A stretch of DNA of 64,000 nt from NCBI RefSeq assembly GCF_020618415.1, contig NZ_CP085344.1, positions 1,697,001-1,761,000 on the forward strand, in the 5' to 3' direction. Made by a program: the position numbers and the translations under genes. Position 1 is the first letter of the stretch. Every line of letters begins with the position of its first letter. Source of the DNA: Cupriavidus sp. MP-37. Its GTDB lineage: Bacteria > Pseudomonadota > Gammaproteobacteria > Burkholderiales > Burkholderiaceae. The notes under the pieces were generated by a model that searched no databases, was not told where the DNA came from, and was given only the letters and a program-made list of their open reading frames with translations. Positions 62,167-64,000 of the stretch are shown piece after piece.

Positions 62167-62847
62167 TCAGCGGTTGGCGAAGGCGGCGATGGGATCGTCG
62201 TCGTCGGGCAGCGGCACCGGTTCCGGCACCAGGGGCGCCGGGGCGGGTGAGGGGGCAGGTGTCGCCGGTGCCGGCGGCAGGTTGACCGCACCGGACACCA
62301 CGCGCCGCGCGCCGTTGTAGCGCGAGGCCCAGTAAGGCTTGCCCATGTCCTCCAGCCGCACGGTGCCGCCGGACGAGGGCGCATGGACAAAGCGGTTCTG
62401 GCCGACGTAGATGCCGACGTGCGAGTTGGCGCGGCCGGTGGTGTTGAAGAACACCAGGTCGCCGGAAGCGACTTCGCTACGGTCGAGCGAGCTGCCGCGC
62501 GTGCCCATGGCCTCGGTGGTGCGCGGCAGGTTGACGTTTGCCGCGCGCGCGACCACATAGCGCACCAGCCCGCTGCAGTCGAAGCCGGCATCCGGCGTGT
62601 TGCCGCCGTAGCGGTATGGCGTGCCGACCAGCGACATCGCCTGGATCGAGATTTCCTCCAGTCCCGCGCTGGGATCGACCATGGACTTGCCGGGCGCACG
62701 CGGCGGGCCGCCATGGCGGGACGGTGGCGCGCTCGCGCACGCCGCCAGCAGCAGTGCGGCGGCGCAGAGCAGCGGCAGGCCGGCCCGGACAAGCGGACCC
62801 GGCGCTGAGGGAGGATTGGAACAGCTGCTGGTACGGCGCAATGGCAT
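62167..62847 (-). CDS. NlpC/P60 family lipoprotein peptidoglycan endopeptidase
   Basis: 226-aa cell-wall hydrolase anchored as a lipoprotein (lipobox LAAC, Cys37). The catalytic Cys91 is in AGFDCSGLV, His143 in NSHVGIYVG, and His155 in RFVHAPS. TPYRYGGNTPD is the standard lead-in. A Pro/Ala-rich linker and acidic PDDDDPIAAFANR end the protein. Such enzymes cut stem-peptide bonds in murein. It follows the small secreted-protein gene on the same strand by 47 bp. Confidence 0.92.
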   Translation of the reverse strand: MPLRRTSSCSNPPSAPGPLVRAGLPLLCAAALLLAACASAPPSRHGGPPRAPGKSMVDPSAGLEEISIQAMSLVGTPYRYGGNTPDAGFDCSGLVRYVVARAANVNLPRTTEAMGTRGSSLDRSEVASGDLVFFNTTGRANSHVGIYVGQNRFVHAPSSGGTVRLEDMGKPYWASRYNGARRVVSGAVNLPPAPATPAPSPAPAPLVPEPVPLPDDDDPIAAFANR

Positions 62848-62894
62848 CCCTGGATTCCGGTCGCGGGCCTGCCCGCGCTCCGGAAGCCATGCCG

Positions 62895-63302
62895 CTACCA
62901 GCGTAGCTGGGCGTTGCGCGTACCGGTGCTGAGCTTGATCGACTTGGGCTGGCCCTTGTAGCTGGCCTCGATATTGTAGCTGCCTTCGGGCGCACGTATC
63001 AGGCAGCGGGGCCCGGCGGCGCGGAAGGTTGCGACCTCCTGTTCGTCGCGTACCAGCCTGACCGCAACGTCGGACAGGAACTCGCCCGCGGCGCCCTGCG
63101 TGAACAGGATGCCGATATTGAAATCTTTCTCGCGCGCCGCCAGTGCCTGGCGCTCGTCTTCGGCGACACCGCCGCAGACATAGCTGACCGGACCCATGGT
63201 GCGGATCACCAGGTCGTCAGCCGCGGCGCTGGCCTGAAGCGGGCTGGCCAGCAACATGGCGGCGCCGATCAGCGCGGCCAGGCGGAGATGCTGTGGGTTC
63301 AT
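62895..63302 (-). CDS. Small secreted protein, unknown function
   Basis: 135-aa exported protein with a signal peptide MNPQHLRLAALIGAAMLLAS...ASA (about 1-27). The mature part has two cysteines (YVCGG and PRCLIR) and strands resembling a carboxypeptidase-regulatory/Ig-like fold (GSYNIEASYKGQPKSIKL). ATG 63302 follows GGAGGCG; an in-frame start at 63335 is less good. Adjacent to the NlpC lipoprotein gene. Confidence 0.82.
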   Translation of the reverse strand: MNPQHLRLAALIGAAMLLASPLQASAAADDLVIRTMGPVSYVCGGVAEDERQALAAREKDFNIGILFTQGAAGEFLSDVAVRLVRDEQEVATFRAAGPRCLIRAPEGSYNIEASYKGQPKSIKLSTGTRNAQLRW

Positions 63303-63434
63303 CGACGCCTCCAGTTTTGTGGTGCGGGACAACAAGCGGACGTGCGGACATCATAGCCGCATTGCGCTTGCCGATCACGACAGCGGGCCCGGGCGCCCGT
63401 CCGCGTGGAACGGTGCCCGGGCCCGCAGCCCGCG

Positions 63435-64000
63435 TCAGAGCACGTCGCCGGCGTGGTCGGCCAGGCGCGAGCGCTCGCCGCGCGCCAGCGTGATATGGCC
63501 GCTGTGGCTCCAGCCCTTGAAGCGGTCGACCACGTAGGTCAGGCCCGACGAGCCCTCGGTCAGGTAGGGCGTGTCGATCTGCGCGATATTGCCCAGGCAG
63601 ATGATCTTGGTGCCGGGGCCGGCGCGCGTCACCAGCGTCTTCATCTGCTTGGGCGTCAGGTTCTGCGCCTCGTCGATGATGACGAACTTGTTGACGAAGG
63701 TGCGGCCGCGCATGAAGTTCATGCTCTTGACCTTGATGCGCGAGCGGATCAGTTCCTGCGTCGCGGCGCGGCCCCAGTCGCCGGCGCTGTCGTCGCTCTT
63801 CTGCAGCACTTCGAGGTTGTCGTCGAATGCGCCCATCCATGGCTGCATCTTCTCTTCCTCGGTGCCGGGCAGGAAGCCGATGTCCTCGCCCACCGGCACG
63901 GTCGCGCGGGTGACGATGATCTCGTTGTAGAGCTTCTGGTCCAGCACCTGCTCCAGCCCGGCCGCCAGCGCCAGCAGCGTCTTGCCGGTGCCGGCCTGGC
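63435..64000 (-). CDS. phoH: PhoH-family ATPase, 3' part
   Basis: C-terminal 188 residues, with the 5' end outside the window. Walker A QAGTGKT lies at the very edge; VIIDEAQNLTPKQMKTLVTRAG contains Walker B, GTKIICLGNIAQIDTPYL follows, and LTYVVDRFKGWSHSGHITL ends the domain. This variant lacks extra domains at its C-terminus and resembles PIN-PhoH (YlaK-type) proteins, whose N-terminal PIN domain would be outside the window. Cytoplasmic ATP-dependent RNA-related activity is presumed. Confidence 0.92.
   Translation of the reverse strand, partial: QAGTGKTLLALAAGLEQVLDQKLYNEIIVTRATVPVGEDIGFLPGTEEEKMQPWMGAFDDNLEVLQKSDDSAGDWGRAATQELIRSRIKVKSMNFMRGRTFVNKFVIIDEAQNLTPKQMKTLVTRAGPGTKIICLGNIAQIDTPYLTEGSSGLTYVVDRFKGWSHSGHITLARGERSRLADHAGDVL

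Overview
The window is high-GC chromosomal DNA (roughly two thirds G+C) from a betaproteobacterium of the order Burkholderiales. Protein sequences, the sucA-odhB-lpdA arrangement and the cco-fnr cluster look most like Cupriavidus/Ralstonia. That assignment rests on recognition of the protein families, not on a search. Most of the window is housekeeping core, with accessory patches at about 33.2-42.8 kb, 50.6-53.5 kb and 60.5-62.1 kb.

Layout. 1-6.1 kb: a HAD phosphatase, divergent from a ugpBAECQ operon (glycerol-3-phosphate/glycerophosphodiester uptake) with a Pho-box-like site. 6.1-13.4 kb: a structured leader, then sucA-odhB-lpdA (2-oxoglutarate dehydrogenase complex) and zapE. 13.4-23.2 kb: ccoI-ccoS, ccoNOQP, ccoG, ccoH and a small membrane protein, then fnr (reverse strand) and a TauE/SafE-like membrane protein. 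Two perfect FNR boxes stand before ccoI and ccoN, so the linked oxygen sensor probably controls this cbb3 oxidase cluster. 23.8-33.2 kb: scpB, rluB, then the translation/transcription operon rimP-nusA-infB-rbfA-truB, whose leader carries an early intrinsic terminator.

33.3-42.8 kb is entirely on the minus strand. It holds an IclR-regulated operon of poorly understood function (PepE-type dipeptidase, DUF1177, AroM-type protein with two racemase-like cysteines, Bug-type binding protein) and a MarR-linked EmrAB/outer-membrane-channel efflux operon. 43-50.6 kb: typA, a sterol-desaturase-type hydroxylase, a chemotaxis receptor, a 3-hydroxyisobutyryl-CoA hydrolase-type enzyme, an FMN reductase and dusA. 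50.6-53.5 kb is gene-poor: tandem intrinsic terminators, small secreted or lipid-anchored proteins, tRNA-His and a decayed partial tRNA-His copy. 53.5-60.5 kb: lexA under two SOS boxes, an asparaginase, rpsF-priB-rpsR-rplI, dnaB, and a PhoU-like protein with a Pit phosphate transporter.

60.5-62.1 kb is the most interesting part. An IS110-family (IS1111-group) insertion sequence sits inside one half of a paired REP palindrome. The non-coding DNA downstream of its transposase can fold into two guide loops. Short stretches in those loops match both sides of the REP target and both ends of the element, all converging on a CT core. This is the architecture expected of a bridge RNA (seekRNA) that programs insertion into REP sequences. 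The window closes with an NlpC/P60 lipoprotein, a small secreted protein and the 3' part of a PhoH-type ATPase.
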